DNA of 64,000 nt, taken from NCBI RefSeq assembly GCF_031880315.1, contig NZ_CP134771.1, forward strand, positions 434,001-498,000. The letters run 5' to 3'. Made by a program: the position numbers and the translations under genes. The notes beneath the pieces are model-generated. The model saw only the letters and a list, made by a program, of their open reading frames with translations, was not told the origin of the DNA and searched no databases. Numbering within the stretch: position 1 is the first letter of the stretch; every line of letters starts with the position of its first letter. This document shows positions 8,905 to 18,300 of the stretch, one piece after another. This DNA comes from Pseudomonas baltica. Lineage in GTDB: Bacteria > Pseudomonadota > Gammaproteobacteria > Pseudomonadales > Pseudomonadaceae.

Positions 8905-9576
8905 TCAGGCTTTGCACAGGACGTAGACGCGCCACAAGGCGTAAAGCGGGAAGGCATCCAGACGTTCCTGCACGCGAAAACCGGCCTGGCGGAACTCGTC
9001 TTCGACCGTGGCACGGGGGATCACGAAACGGTGATGCTCGTCACGCTGCGGACCCAGCAAGTGTCGGCGCTGCTCCAGACGCTTGCGTTTCCAGGACTTG
9101 AAGTTGCCATCGATCCACAGCGACACGATGAGCGTTTCGCGGGTCACACGGTGGAATTCCTTGAGCATTTTCAGGCGTTGTGCGGCATCGCCAACACGAT
9201 GCAGCATGCGCATGCTGAAGATGCTGTCGACGGCGTTGTCCGGCAGGTCGATGGCAAACGCCGAGGTCTGCAATGGCCGAATGCGCGCTGCCAGTTCGGC
9301 GGGCTGCAGGGCGCTGGCGGCCTCGATGCTGGCCGCCGAGCTGCCGGCAGCGATGATCACGCGGTTGGGTTTTTCGCCGAGCATGGGCCAGAAACGGCCA
9401 TTACCGCAGGGCAGATCGAGGATCAGCCCCGGATCGCCCGCTCGCGACAGCGCTTTGCGGGCCAGTTGTTCGTCGCGGTGCTGCGACAGTCTGCGTGAGA
9501 GCGTTGCCTGATCTTTCATAAAATCGCGCGAGGCATGTTCCTGATCGTTTTGACGAGGTGTGATCGGGCCGCTCAT
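8905..9576 (-). CDS. Class I SAM-dependent methyltransferase
   Basis: A 223-residue protein with the SAM-binding motif I at LILDLPCGNGRFWPML and a later motif at AVDSIFSMRMLHRVGD, typical of class I methyltransferases. GGAGAG lies just before the ATG. The substrate is unknown. It stands alone between the lone receiver and a histidine kinase on the same strand, with gaps of over 100 bp on both sides. Confidence 0.82.
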   Translation of the reverse strand: MSGPITPRQNDQEHASRDFMKDQATLSRRLSQHRDEQLARKALSRAGDPGLILDLPCGNGRFWPMLGEKPNRVIIAAGSSAASIEAASALQPAELAARIRPLQTSAFAIDLPDNAVDSIFSMRMLHRVGDAAQRLKMLKEFHRVTRETLIVSLWIDGNFKSWKRKRLEQRRHLLGPQRDEHHRFVIPRATVEDEFRQAGFRVQERLDAFPLYALWRVYVLCKA

Positions 9577-9683
9577 GGCGCTCTCCGGTTATGCATGAGC
9601 GATAGATTACCGCGTAAGTTGGCGCAGCATGGCCAACCATTTGTGAAAAAACTGTCATGTTTTCTGGGGCTTGGGCGCTCGGA

Positions 9684-10982
9684 TCAGCCTTTTGCCAATG
9701 CCGGCAGATGAACGGCGCCCCATTCCACGCTAAAGCGACAGCCATGGGGCTCACGGCTGGTGAGCGTCACATGCCAGCCCTGGCTGTTACAGATCCGCTG
9801 CACCAGGGACAAGCCCAGGCCCAGGCCCTCGCCGCGCCGCTCGTCGCCGCGCACGAAAGGCTGGAACATGGCATTGCGTTTTTCCTCGGGGATGCCGATG
9901 CCGCTGTCCTCGACCATAAAGCCATGGGGCTGCAGCGTCAGGCGCACGAAGCCTTGGTCAGTGTAGTGCCAGGCGTTGCGCAACAGGTTGCCCATCACCG
10001 AATACAGACAGGTGTGGTTGAACAGCGTGGGGCTGTCGACTTCGCACTCGTAGGAAAACTCCAGGCCCTTTTCGTTGATCTGCCGTCCCCAGATTTCCAC
10101 CAGATCGTCGGCCACCTGATGCAGGGTCGCTTGCTGGCCGGAGCCGGCGGCAGGGTCGCTGGCGCGGGCCAATAGTAAAAAGGTTTCGATCAACTGATGC
10201 ATTTCGGCACTGGCGCGGGCGATACGTACCACCTGGCGCTGGGCACGAGGATCGATGTCAGGGTTGTCGAGCAACGAGGTGCAGGCGTGCTGCAGGCCTT
10301 GCAGCGGGGTGCGCAATTCGTGGCTGACGTCGGCGGTGAACTGCTGCTCGCGGCCCAGAGCGGCGCGTAGTTTGCCCAGCGTCTGATCGAAGGCCACCGC
10401 CAGCTCGCCCACTTCATCGGCGGCGTAGTCGGTCGACAGCGGCGACGCCAACGCAATGGTTTCGTCGCGCTGACGGATCTGCCGCGCCAGCAGGATCACC
10501 GGCGCCATGACGCGCCGGGCGAGCAAACGGCCGAGGACCATCGCCAGCACCACGCTCAGGGCAAAACCGCCGACCACCACGGCAATCAGCAACTGCTCGC
10601 GATGCTCGACGCTCTGGCGATCGCGCAACAGCACGTATTTGCGCCCGTCGACCTCGCCGACCATGGCGAAATATGGGTCCTGATTGAACACCGCGTCCTG
10701 AAAACCGATCGGCAGCGCGCGCAATTCGTCAGTCAGGGCCAGGTCCCGCGGACCGTTGTCGGCGAAGAACAGCTCGTCCTTCTCCGGGCGATGCACCCAG
10801 TCCTGCGCGTTGTCGACCTTGAGCAGGCGATTGAGGTTGCCGCCCATGCTGGCATCGGTCAGGCGGCGCTCGACCACGTGCACGGCGGCCACGATCCCGA
10901 TAGCGAAAATACCCGCCACCACGGTGCTCATCAGCGCGAAGACAATGACAATGCGCTGCGCCAGGCTTTGTTTGAAATCCAT
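9684..10982 (-). CDS. Sensor histidine kinase
   Basis: A 432-residue membrane kinase. One transmembrane segment lies near residues 8-32, a periplasmic sensor region follows, and a second transmembrane segment (LLIAVVVGGFALSVVLAMVL) lies near 130-155. Then come HAMP, HisKA (ADVSHELRTPLQGLQ, phosphorylated His), and HATPase with the N box (NLLRNAWHYT), G1 (EDSGIGIPEE) and G2 (GLGLGLSLVQ). The ATG at 10982 (MDFKQSLAQR) is preferred to 11018, which adds a non-family extension. It is downstream of and co-directional with the OmpR-type regulator, 104 bp apart, forming a two-component pair. Confidence 0.9.
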   Translation of the reverse strand: MDFKQSLAQRIVIVFALMSTVVAGIFAIGIVAAVHVVERRLTDASMGGNLNRLLKVDNAQDWVHRPEKDELFFADNGPRDLALTDELRALPIGFQDAVFNQDPYFAMVGEVDGRKYVLLRDRQSVEHREQLLIAVVVGGFALSVVLAMVLGRLLARRVMAPVILLARQIRQRDETIALASPLSTDYAADEVGELAVAFDQTLGKLRAALGREQQFTADVSHELRTPLQGLQHACTSLLDNPDIDPRAQRQVVRIARASAEMHQLIETFLLLARASDPAAGSGQQATLHQVADDLVEIWGRQINEKGLEFSYECEVDSPTLFNHTCLYSVMGNLLRNAWHYTDQGFVRLTLQPHGFMVEDSGIGIPEEKRNAMFQPFVRGDERRGEGLGLGLSLVQRICNSQGWHVTLTSREPHGCRFSVEWGAVHLPALAKG

Positions 10983-11086
10983 GGTGATTCGGTGTTCCTT
11001 ATGACAGACCAGAGGCAAAGCGTTGCAGAAGATAACCAGTTGTAGCGTGCAAGTCTTGCGACACGTACAGAAAGTCTCGCACCTCG

Positions 11087-11788
11087 CTACGGGGTTGTTG
11101 ATTTTCCGCCGTCGAAGCAGTAACCCGCGCCCGCTATGGTGCGGATCAACGAATACTCGAAGCCTTCGTCAAGTTTGCGCCGCAAACGGTGGATGTGCTT
11201 GTCGATGACGTTGTCATTCGGGTCGAAGGCATAGTTCCACGCGCTGTCGAGCAGCATATCGCGCGTCACCACCTGGCCGCTGTGGCGCATGAGTTTCTCC
11301 AACAGCAGGGTCTCGCGATGCTGCAGGGTGATGACTCGGCCCTGACGCGTGGCCATCCGCGTGGCGCAATCCAGGCTTAACTCGCCCACCGTCAGGCGCC
11401 GGGGCTGATCCAGCGACTGGCCCTGCTGCTGGCGCCCCCGACACAACGCATCCAGGCGTGCCAGCACCTCGGCGAAGGCATACGGCTTGGCCAGGTAATC
11501 GTCGCAGCCGGCCCGCAAGCCCTCGACGCGGTCCTGGGTCGAGCCTTGAGCACTGAGCATCAACACCGGCGTCGCCACCCCCTGCTCACGCAACCGCGCG
11601 ATCACCTGCAGACCGTCGAGCCCCGGCAAGCGCCGATCCACCACCAGCACGTCGTGGATCGCCTCCAGCGCCATGGCCAGCCCGCCGTGGCCATCCACGG
11701 CGACATCCACCACATGGCCACCTTCAGTCAACCCGCGCAACAGGTAATGGGCTGTCGGACCATCGTCTTCTATCACCAGCACGCGCAA
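11087..11788 (-). CDS. OmpR-family response regulator (TTG start)
   Basis: A 233-residue regulator. The receiver has VLVIEDDGP, Asp in LVVDRRLPGLDG and Lys in YLAKPYAFAE. The C-terminal winged helix includes LTVGELSLDCATR and HRLRRKLDEGFE. There is no ATG at the family start. A TTG at 11788 gives LRVLVIEDD and is preceded by a full GGAGGTG six bases away, so TTG is the likely start; the longer open frame to 11956 would add 56 unrelated residues. It pairs with the kinase directly downstream. Confidence 0.88.
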   Translation of the reverse strand: MRVLVIEDDGPTAHYLLRGLTEGGHVVDVAVDGHGGLAMALEAIHDVLVVDRRLPGLDGLQVIARLREQGVATPVLMLSAQGSTQDRVEGLRAGCDDYLAKPYAFAEVLARLDALCRGRQQQGQSLDQPRRLTVGELSLDCATRMATRQGRVITLQHRETLLLEKLMRHSGQVVTRDMLLDSAWNYAFDPNDNVIDKHIHRLRRKLDEGFEYSLIRTIAGAGYCFDGGKSTTP

Positions 11789-11792
11789 CCCG

Positions 11793-11799
11793 CACCTCC
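11793..11799 (-). promoter_or_regulatory. Ribosome-binding site that fixes a TTG start
   Basis: GGAGGTG on the minus strand lies 4-6 bases before the TTG at 11788. It decides the start of the OmpR-type regulator. Confidence 0.7.
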
Positions 11800-11918
11800 G
11801 CCACCGCGTGGCTAAACTTTTGTTTAGGCGACGACGACATCTGCCACCCCCACCCCGTGGCACACTATGCCATGCAACTTCATTGTTAAAGCGCATCGTC
11901 AAGGAGGGGTGCACCGCC

Positions 11919-12611
11919 ATGACCCACGTTCTGGTCGTCGAAGATGACTTCACCACCGCCCGCGAAATCGAGGCCGCCCTGCAGGATCACGGTTTCAGTG
12001 TCAGCCAGGTCGACAACGGCCGCGACGCGCTGGTCAGGGCTCTGAGCGAAAGTTTCGACCTCATCGTCCTTGATCGCATGCTCCACGGCGCCCTCGATGG
12101 CCTGGCCGTGCTCACCGCCCTGCGCGCTGCCGGGGTAGCCACCCCGGTGCTGATCCTCAGTGCCCTCAGCGCGCTGGACGAACGCGTGCGCGGTCTGCGT
12201 GCCGGCGGCGACGACTACCTGACCAAGCCGTTCGAGTTCATCGAGCTCACTGCGCGGTTGGACGCCCTCAACCGCCGCCGCATCGGCCCGCTGGCAACGC
12301 ACAGTGAAAGCCGCCTGAAAGTCGGCCCGTTGGAGGTCGACCTGCTCAAGCGCAGCGTGCGCCGCGGCGAGCGAGTCATCGAACTGGTCCCGCGCGAGTA
12401 CGCCCTGCTCGAACACCTGATGCGCAACCCGGACCAGGTGGTGACCCGCACCATGCTGTTCGAAGCGGTGTGGAATTACAGCTACGACGAACGCACCAAC
12501 GTCATCGAGGTGCACATCGGCCGCCTGCGCCGCAAGATCGATGCCGAGCAAGAGCCGCCCATGCTGCACACGGTCAGGGGAGCCGGCTATGTACTCCGTG
12601 CGCCTGAGTGA
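11919..12611 (+). CDS. OmpR-family response regulator
   Basis: A 230-residue regulator: receiver with VLVVEDDFT, Asp in LIVLDRMLHG and Lys in YLTKPFEFIE, then a winged-helix DNA-binding domain ending IGRLRRKIDAEQ. The start at 11919 follows AAGGAGG; the longer open frame upstream is not family-like. It overlaps the following kinase gene by 23 bp, so the two are translationally linked. It is divergent from the other regulator, with 130 bp shared between the two starts. Confidence 0.92.
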   Translation: MTHVLVVEDDFTTAREIEAALQDHGFSVSQVDNGRDALVRALSESFDLIVLDRMLHGALDGLAVLTALRAAGVATPVLILSALSALDERVRGLRAGGDDYLTKPFEFIELTARLDALNRRRIGPLATHSESRLKVGPLEVDLLKRSVRRGERVIELVPREYALLEHLMRNPDQVVTRTMLFEAVWNYSYDERTNVIEVHIGRLRRKIDAEQEPPMLHTVRGAGYVLRAPE

Positions 12612-13956
12612 TATCCCGCGCACCATCAGTTTCCGCACTGGGTTGATGTTCCTGGGCCTGTTCCTGTTCTCCTTTCTGGCGCTGTTCGGCTACATCTACT
12701 GGCAGACCACCGTGTACCTGCGCGCCGAAGCCGACGCCGCGCTGCATCGCCAGGCTGACAACCGCAGCCGCCTGAGCAGCGTCGACCGCCTGCAGGAAAT
12801 CCTCGTGCACAACCGCCAGGACGCCGATCAACGCACCCCGCACTCGCTGTTCGATGCCGAAGGCAACCACCTGGCGGGGGCCGTCAAACAGCTGCCCGAC
12901 ACCAAGGTCTTCGATCGCCCCTCTGACTACAACTGGCACAAGGCCGACGACCGCCACCGCCCGCTGCGCTTCATGCTGCACCGCCTCGACGACGGCAACA
13001 TCCTCATGGTCGCCCAGGATGCCCACGACATTCATGAATTCAACGAGCTGCTGGTGCGCGCGATGATTTCCGGCGGTGTGCTGTTGCTGCTGGTCGGCCT
13101 GGTGGGGTCGATCGCCTTGGGCTATTTCGCCCGTCGCCGCCTCGATTCACTCAGCCACTCGATCAGCGAAATCGTCAAAGGCGACCTGTCACGCCGGCTG
13201 CCCACCCGCGGCAACAACGATGACGTCGACCGTATCGCCATGGTGGTCAACGGCATGCTCGACGAGCTCGAACGCCTGATGAGCGAAGTCAAAGGCGTGT
13301 GCGACGACATCGCCCACGATCTGCGCACGCCCTTGACCCGGCTGATGGCCGGCCTCGAGCGCGCCCAGCGCCGCGGGGTGACGGCCGACGACTATGCGCG
13401 CACCATCGATGCGGCGCTGAGCGAGGCCGGCGCGCTGCTGTCGACCTTCCGCGCACTGCTGCGCATATCCGAGATAGAGGACAGCGCCCGCCGCAGCCAC
13501 TTCGCACCGGTGGACCTTAATCTTGTCGCTGCGGACGCCGCCGAGTTGTTCGAGCCCCTGGCCGAGGAGCGCGGCATCAGCCTCACCTATGCACCCTCGC
13601 CCAACACGCCGATGATCTCCGGCGACGTCCAGCTGTTGTTCGATGCGACCTGCAACCTGCTGGACAACGCCATCAAGTTCTCCCCGGACCAGGGTGCAGT
13701 GCACTTGAGCATCAGCGACGGCCCCGAGGGCGTCAGCCTGCACGTCAGCGATAACGGCCCGGGCATTGCCGAGGCCGAGCGCGAGGCAGTGCTGCGCCGC
13801 CTGTACCGCGCCGAAGCCAGCCGACACACCCCTGGCAATGGCCTGGGCTTGAGCATGGTCGCGGCGGTGGCGCGCCTGCATGACATGAGTCTGTGCATCG
13901 GCGACGCGCAACCCGGCTGCCTGGTCGAATTGCGGCTCAGGCCTGCACGCGCCTGA
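12589..13956 (+). CDS. Sensor histidine kinase
   Basis: A 455-residue membrane kinase partnered with the preceding regulator. The first transmembrane segment is TGLMFLGLFLFSFLALFGYI (residues ~15-40) and the second lies near 160-180 (GGVLLLLVGLVGSIALG). HAMP follows (IVKGDLSRRLPTRG), then HisKA with DDIAHDLRTPLTRLM and HATPase with NLLDNAIKFS, DNGPGIAEAE and GNGLGLSMV. The ATG at 12589 follows GGGGAG and lies inside the end of the regulator gene. The sensed signal is unknown. Confidence 0.9.
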   Translation: MYSVRLSDIPRTISFRTGLMFLGLFLFSFLALFGYIYWQTTVYLRAEADAALHRQADNRSRLSSVDRLQEILVHNRQDADQRTPHSLFDAEGNHLAGAVKQLPDTKVFDRPSDYNWHKADDRHRPLRFMLHRLDDGNILMVAQDAHDIHEFNELLVRAMISGGVLLLLVGLVGSIALGYFARRRLDSLSHSISEIVKGDLSRRLPTRGNNDDVDRIAMVVNGMLDELERLMSEVKGVCDDIAHDLRTPLTRLMAGLERAQRRGVTADDYARTIDAALSEAGALLSTFRALLRISEIEDSARRSHFAPVDLNLVAADAAELFEPLAEERGISLTYAPSPNTPMISGDVQLLFDATCNLLDNAIKFSPDQGAVHLSISDGPEGVSLHVSDNGPGIAEAEREAVLRRLYRAEASRHTPGNGLGLSMVAAVARLHDMSLCIGDAQPGCLVELRLRPARA

Positions 13957-14247
13957 TCAGCGGCCCCCATCGTCTTGTTGATGGCGCATCAACAGGGTGC
14001 AGAACGACCACAACCGGTGCAGCGCCTCGTCGGCCACCGGTCATTGAGCGCGATTACATTGAACGAATCGCCGCCAACCCCTCTCAACCACCTGAATATC
14101 GCCGACCGTCACGCTGAAATGAGCGCCTTTTGCCCTATCGAAAGCGCCTGACCGGCCGATCTAGAGTTATGACGGGGGCAATGACAAGTTTGGCTTGCGC
14201 CTTGCATATGACAGATTGATGAAGGTTTTATTACAGCAGGTGCACCT
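13957..14247. other. Intergenic region, no convincing gene
   Basis: A 291 bp gap between the kinase and the Nudix gene. The only coding-like trace is a 26-codon minus-strand frame (13957-14037, GTG start) whose stop abuts the kinase stop; it lacks a convincing ribosome-binding site and I do not call it a gene. AT content rises toward 14200-14240, where the Nudix promoter is expected. Confidence 0.35.
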
Positions 14248-14604
14248 ATGAAGCAGCGCGCCACTATTCTCTGCAAGCGCGATCAGGAAATCCTCTTTGT
14301 GCGCAAGCCCAAGGCCAAGTGGAACCTGCCCGGCGGCAAGGTCGAAGACGGCGAAACCCCCTTCGAAGCCGCATTGCGCGAACTCGCCGAAGAAACCGGC
14401 GTGCTGGCGCCCAATCTCGACTTCATCGCCCTCTACGAAGGCAACAAGGTGTTGCATCACGTCTTCGCCATCGACGTGCCGAAATCCACCAAGGCCTCGG
14501 CGCAGAACGAAATTGCCAACTGCAAATGGCTCACCTGGAAAGAGCTAAACGACCGCGACCTCAATCCGTCGATCAAGGGCCTGGTGAAAGCGCTCGGGCG
14601 CTGA
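14248..14604 (+). CDS. Nudix hydrolase
   Basis: A 118-residue hydrolase carrying the full Nudix box GX5EX7REUXEEXGU in GGKVEDGETPFEAALRELAE followed by ETGV. Such enzymes cleave nucleoside diphosphates linked to other moieties. Length and composition fit a small MutT-like enzyme; the substrate is unknown. AGGTG precedes the ATG. It is a single gene between the two-component block and the convergent EthD-like gene. Confidence 0.9.
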   Translation: MKQRATILCKRDQEILFVRKPKAKWNLPGGKVEDGETPFEAALRELAEETGVLAPNLDFIALYEGNKVLHHVFAIDVPKSTKASAQNEIANCKWLTWKELNDRDLNPSIKGLVKALGR

Positions 14605-14665
14605 CCAAGACGCCCTCCTGGCTGACGACCCAGCCAGCCCGAGTGAACCGGCCCTGACGAGCCCC

Positions 14666-14980
14666 CTACGCCACCACCACCTCACTGATCTGAATCAACG
14701 GCACCAGGTCGGTATAGTTCTTGATATCGCCATTGACGATATCGGAGTGTGGCCCCATGCCCGCCTGGAACGATTCCACCGAATCGCAATACAGATGGCA
14801 GGCCGCGATGTAGATCGGCGGCTCGCCGGCAATGCCGTTACCCAAGCCCTTCTCGATGCTGTAGCGCAGCAGGCTGGCGCCCATGTACTGCTTGACCAGC
14901 GGCAAGTGGCTGTCTCGGTAATAGTCGTGGTCGAAACGGGCATCGGCCTGGTAGGGGTACAGCACGCTGACTTTGATCAC
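14666..14980 (-). CDS. EthD-family protein
   Basis: A 104-residue ferredoxin-fold (dimeric alpha/beta barrel) protein starting at GTG, with GAGG nine bases upstream. MIKVSVLYPY, FDHDYYRDSHLPLVKQYMG and the C-terminal DIKNYTDLVPLIQISEV are the EthD family pattern. Members are small and of mostly unknown biochemical role. It converges on the Nudix gene, and its promoter side faces the adhesin promoter region. Confidence 0.85.
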   Translation of the reverse strand: MIKVSVLYPYQADARFDHDYYRDSHLPLVKQYMGASLLRYSIEKGLGNGIAGEPPIYIAACHLYCDSVESFQAGMGPHSDIVNGDIKNYTDLVPLIQISEVVVA

Positions 14981-15055
14981 GAAGCGGGTCCTCGACGTTT
15001 AAATTAGCGGCCAGTATGCAGCGACGCCATGCAGCACGCCAACTCCCTCCCCCAT

Positions 15056-15094
15056 ATAGCCAATACATAGACCTGACCATAGCCAAATAGCCAA
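15056..15094. repeat. Three copies of ATAGCCAA upstream of the adhesin
   Basis: ATAGCCAA occurs exactly at 15056-15063, 15079-15086 and 15087-15094, the last two directly adjacent. Repeated octamers in a promoter region suggest a regulator-binding array. No regulator is assigned. Confidence 0.5.
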
Positions 15095-15102
15095 TCAGTC
15101 TT

Positions 15103-15117
15103 GCTGCACCGTGCAGC
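15103..15117. promoter_or_regulatory. Palindrome GCTGCAC-C-GTGCAGC
   Basis: Perfect 7 bp inverted arms with a single central base, immediately after the ATAGCCAA array. The short spacing suits a dimeric DNA-binding protein better than an RNA terminator. Confidence 0.45.
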
Positions 15118-15157
15118 TCATCCCCGCTGCCTTGACGCGTCACAGTGCCACTACTAG

Positions 15158-15182
15158 ATTTGACGTCAACAAACAGTCAAAT
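15158..15182. promoter_or_regulatory. Inverted repeat ATTTGAC-N11-GTCAAAT
   Basis: Perfect 7 bp arms at 15158-15164 and 15176-15182; the left arm also forms the self-complementary TTGACGTCAA (15160-15169). A candidate operator or -35 region for the adhesin gene. It does not fit the FleQ box spacing I know. Confidence 0.4.
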
Positions 15183-15187
15183 AACGC

Positions 15188-15216
15188 TGTTTCGTCGGGC
15201 GCCAATGTTTCGTCGG
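15188..15216. repeat. Direct repeat TGTTTCGTCGG
   Basis: Two exact 11 bp copies at 15188-15198 and 15206-15216, 18 bp apart, in the adhesin leader. Possible activator sites; function unknown. Confidence 0.45.
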
Positions 15217-15341
15217 ACGGGCGGCGTCATCTTCCCGTTGTCATTGCCGATGGATAAGCAATGCCCTGGATAAAGTGCGTGAGAGCACGCGCACCCAGAG
15301 GCGGGGAATATCAAGTCGTACGGCCGGAGGCCTGCCCGCAC

Positions 15342-18300
15342 ATGAACAAACGTCATTCGCATAGTTCTTCCATCCGCATCGCACTGGAAACCCGAATGAT
15401 GTTCGACGGCGCGGCCGTCGTCACCGCGGATGCCGCTGCCCACGCCCCTGCCGCCGCCGTGGCTGCTGCGGCGGCCGCACCGGCGGTGGACGCCCACGCC
15501 ACCGCACCGACGGACGCGCATACCACGGCACCCAGCGACGCGACCCACAGCGATCCGACGCTGGCCGCTACCGGCAGCCAATCCGCCGTGCACAGCAGCG
15601 ACGCGCCTGCGGCCGCCGACACCAGCCATGCCACCGCTGACGCAGATCAGCACCACGCCAGCGCCACCGATGCCCTGCACGATGCGCTGACAGCCACCGC
15701 GCCCGTGGATCTGGCGCCGGCCCGGCAAGAGATATTCTTCGTCGACTCCAGCCTGCCAGACCTCAACACTCTGGTCGCCAACCTCCCGGCCCACGCCGAT
15801 ATCGTCTACCTCGACAGCCACAGCGACGGCCTGACGCAAATCGCCGCTGCCCTGCAAGGCCGGGAAAACGTCGATGCGATCCATATCATCACCCACGCCA
15901 CCGAAGGCGCCGTGATCATCGGCGACAGCATCGTCGATACCGCCACCATCGAAGGCCAGTACCACGCGTTGCTGGCCGAGATCGGCTCGCACATGAGCAA
16001 GACCGGCGATGTGCTGATCTACGGCTGCGATTTCGCCGCCGGCTCCGATGGCGCCGCCACAGTCGTCGCGCTGGCCAGTGCCCTGAATGCCGACGTCGCG
16101 GCCTCCTCCAACACCACCGGGGTGGATGGCGACTGGGTGCTGGAAGACCACGTCGGCAACATCGAGACCACCGCCATCCAGGCCACCGACTGGCATCACG
16201 ATCTGCTGCTGGCCACCAACGATACGGCCACGGTCTATTACGGCACCGGCAACGTCATCAACATATTGGCCAACGATACCCTCGGCGGTTTGCTGCAAGG
16301 CGTGACCATTACCACTGCCCCGTCCCACGGCACCGTGGTGATCAACGCCGACAATACCGTGACCTACACGCCGACGGCTGGCGCCAGCACCGCCGACAGC
16401 TTCGGCTACAAGCTCACCTTGCTGGGCGGTCTGGTGACCTCCACCGCCACCGTATCGCTGACCCTCGATCACCCCCCCACCGTCACCGCGCCCAGCGTGG
16501 TCAATGGCACCGAAGACACCTCGATCGTGCTGTCCGGCGCTGGCAAGCTGATCACCATCGCCGACACCGACAACAGCACCACCACCGTCACCCTCAGCGT
16601 GCCGACCGGCACCCTGGCGCTGTCCACCGCCACCGGCCTGACCTTTACCCAAGGCAGCGCCAGCGGCACCTCGACAGTCACGTTCAGCGGCACCGTCGCC
16701 GCCGTCAATACCGCACTCAACGGCCTCGTCTACACACCGGTCGCCGATGCCAACAGCACCGCCGCCGCGCCGATCAACCTCAGCGTCACCGCTGTCGACT
16801 CGCTGGGCGGCACCGCCACGTCCACCGTCGGCCTGGTACTGGCGCCGGTGGCCGACGTGGTCGCCGATACGGTGACCACCAAACAAAGCACCCCGGCGAG
16901 CTTCAACGTGCTGAGCAATGACACCTTCTCCAACGCCGGTCGGGTAGTGTCCAGTTTCACCAACCCTGCCCATGGCGTGGTCACCATCGACGCCCAGGGC
17001 AATGCGGTCTACACCCCGACCGCCGGCTATGCCGGCACCGACACCTTCACCTATACCGTGACCTCCGGCGGCAAGAGCGAAACCGGTACCGTCACCGTCA
17101 CCACCCTCCTCAACTACGCGCCGACCATCACCGTGCCGGCCGCCACCCAGACGTTCAACGAAGACACCAGCCGGGTGTTTTCCAGCACCAACAGCAACGC
17201 CATCACCGTGGCCGACGCCAACAACGACATCCTCACCGTCACCCTCGCCTCGACCCACGGCACCCTGACCTTGTCGCAAACCACCGGCCTGACCTTTACC
17301 AGCGGTGACGGCACTGCCGACAGCAGCATGGTGGTGCGCGGCACGGCAGCGGCGATCAACGCCGCCCTCAATGGCCTGCAGTTCATCCCGGTCGCCGACT
17401 ACAACGGCACGGCGAATATTTCGGTGCAAGCCAGCGACGGCATCGCCGCGGTGCAGAGCGCCAGCGTGGCGTTGAGCCTGACCCCGGTCGCCGATGGCGT
17501 CACCGACAACGTCAGTACCTCAATTCTGACCGGAGTGACCTTCACGCCCCTAACCAACGACACCTTCGCGGCAGGAGCCAGCATCACCTCCATCAGTTCG
17601 CCGTCCCATGGTGTGGCGCTGCTGCTAGGCAACAGCGTCACCTACACCCCGGCGATCGGCTATTCCGGCACCGACACCTTCAGCTACACCGTCACCTCGG
17701 GCGGCGTCACCGAAACCATCCCGATTACCGTCACGGTCGGTGATACCGCGCCCACAGCACCCGCCACCCTGGGCACCCTGGCGACAGTCGACAAAGGCTT
17801 GGTGCTGGTCCTCGCCGGCGCGGGATTCCGTGACGCCGACCTGCTCGACGTCTTGCACTACACCGCCACCGGTCTGCCTGCCGGGCTGACCATCGATCCG
17901 CTGCTCGGCACCATCAGCGGGATTGTCGACGGCCACGCCTCGGTCAATGGCGTGAACGGCACCGGTACCTACAACGTGGTGGTCACCGCCACTGACCTGG
18001 CGGGCCAAAGCGCCAGCTCGACTGGCACCATCACCGTCACCAACCCTGCGCCTGTTCCGTTGCTGGGGCTGCAGGTCGGCGGTACCGAAAACGCCCTGCT
18101 CGGTATTGGCGTCAGCGCGCTGGCGATCGTCGATCCCGATGGCGACGCCTTCAGCATCACCAGCGCCACCGCCGCGCACGGCACCGTGACCATCAACAAC
18201 GACGGCTCGCTGAGCTATCAGCCCAACGCCAACTACTACGGCCTCGACTCCATCACCTACACCGTCAAGGACGTCGACGGTGGTCAGGCCACCGGCTATG

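Larger units (their letters stand above)
14981..15341. promoter_or_regulatory. Repeat-rich control region before the giant adhesin gene
   Basis: This 361 bp divergent gap holds no gene but an unusual density of short repeats and palindromes, listed separately (15056-15094, 15103-15117, 15158-15182, 15188-15216). GGAGG at 15326-15330 is the probable adhesin ribosome-binding site, 11 bases before the ATG. Tight control of an 18 kb gene is expected; the binding proteins are unknown. Confidence 0.5.

Noticed and set aside
13957..14037. A 26-codon minus-strand frame abutting the kinase stop
   Set aside because: Too short, GTG start without a clear ribosome-binding site, and no recognised family.
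15158..15182. FleQ box upstream of the adhesin
   Set aside because: The half-sites are oriented and spaced differently from the FleQ consensus I know (GTCA-N-TAAA-N-TGAC type), so only a generic operator is proposed.
15261..15341. Upstream extension of the adhesin frame to the ATG at 15261
   Set aside because: The extra 27 residues have no signal-peptide character, and GGAGG at 15326-15330 supports the start at 15342.
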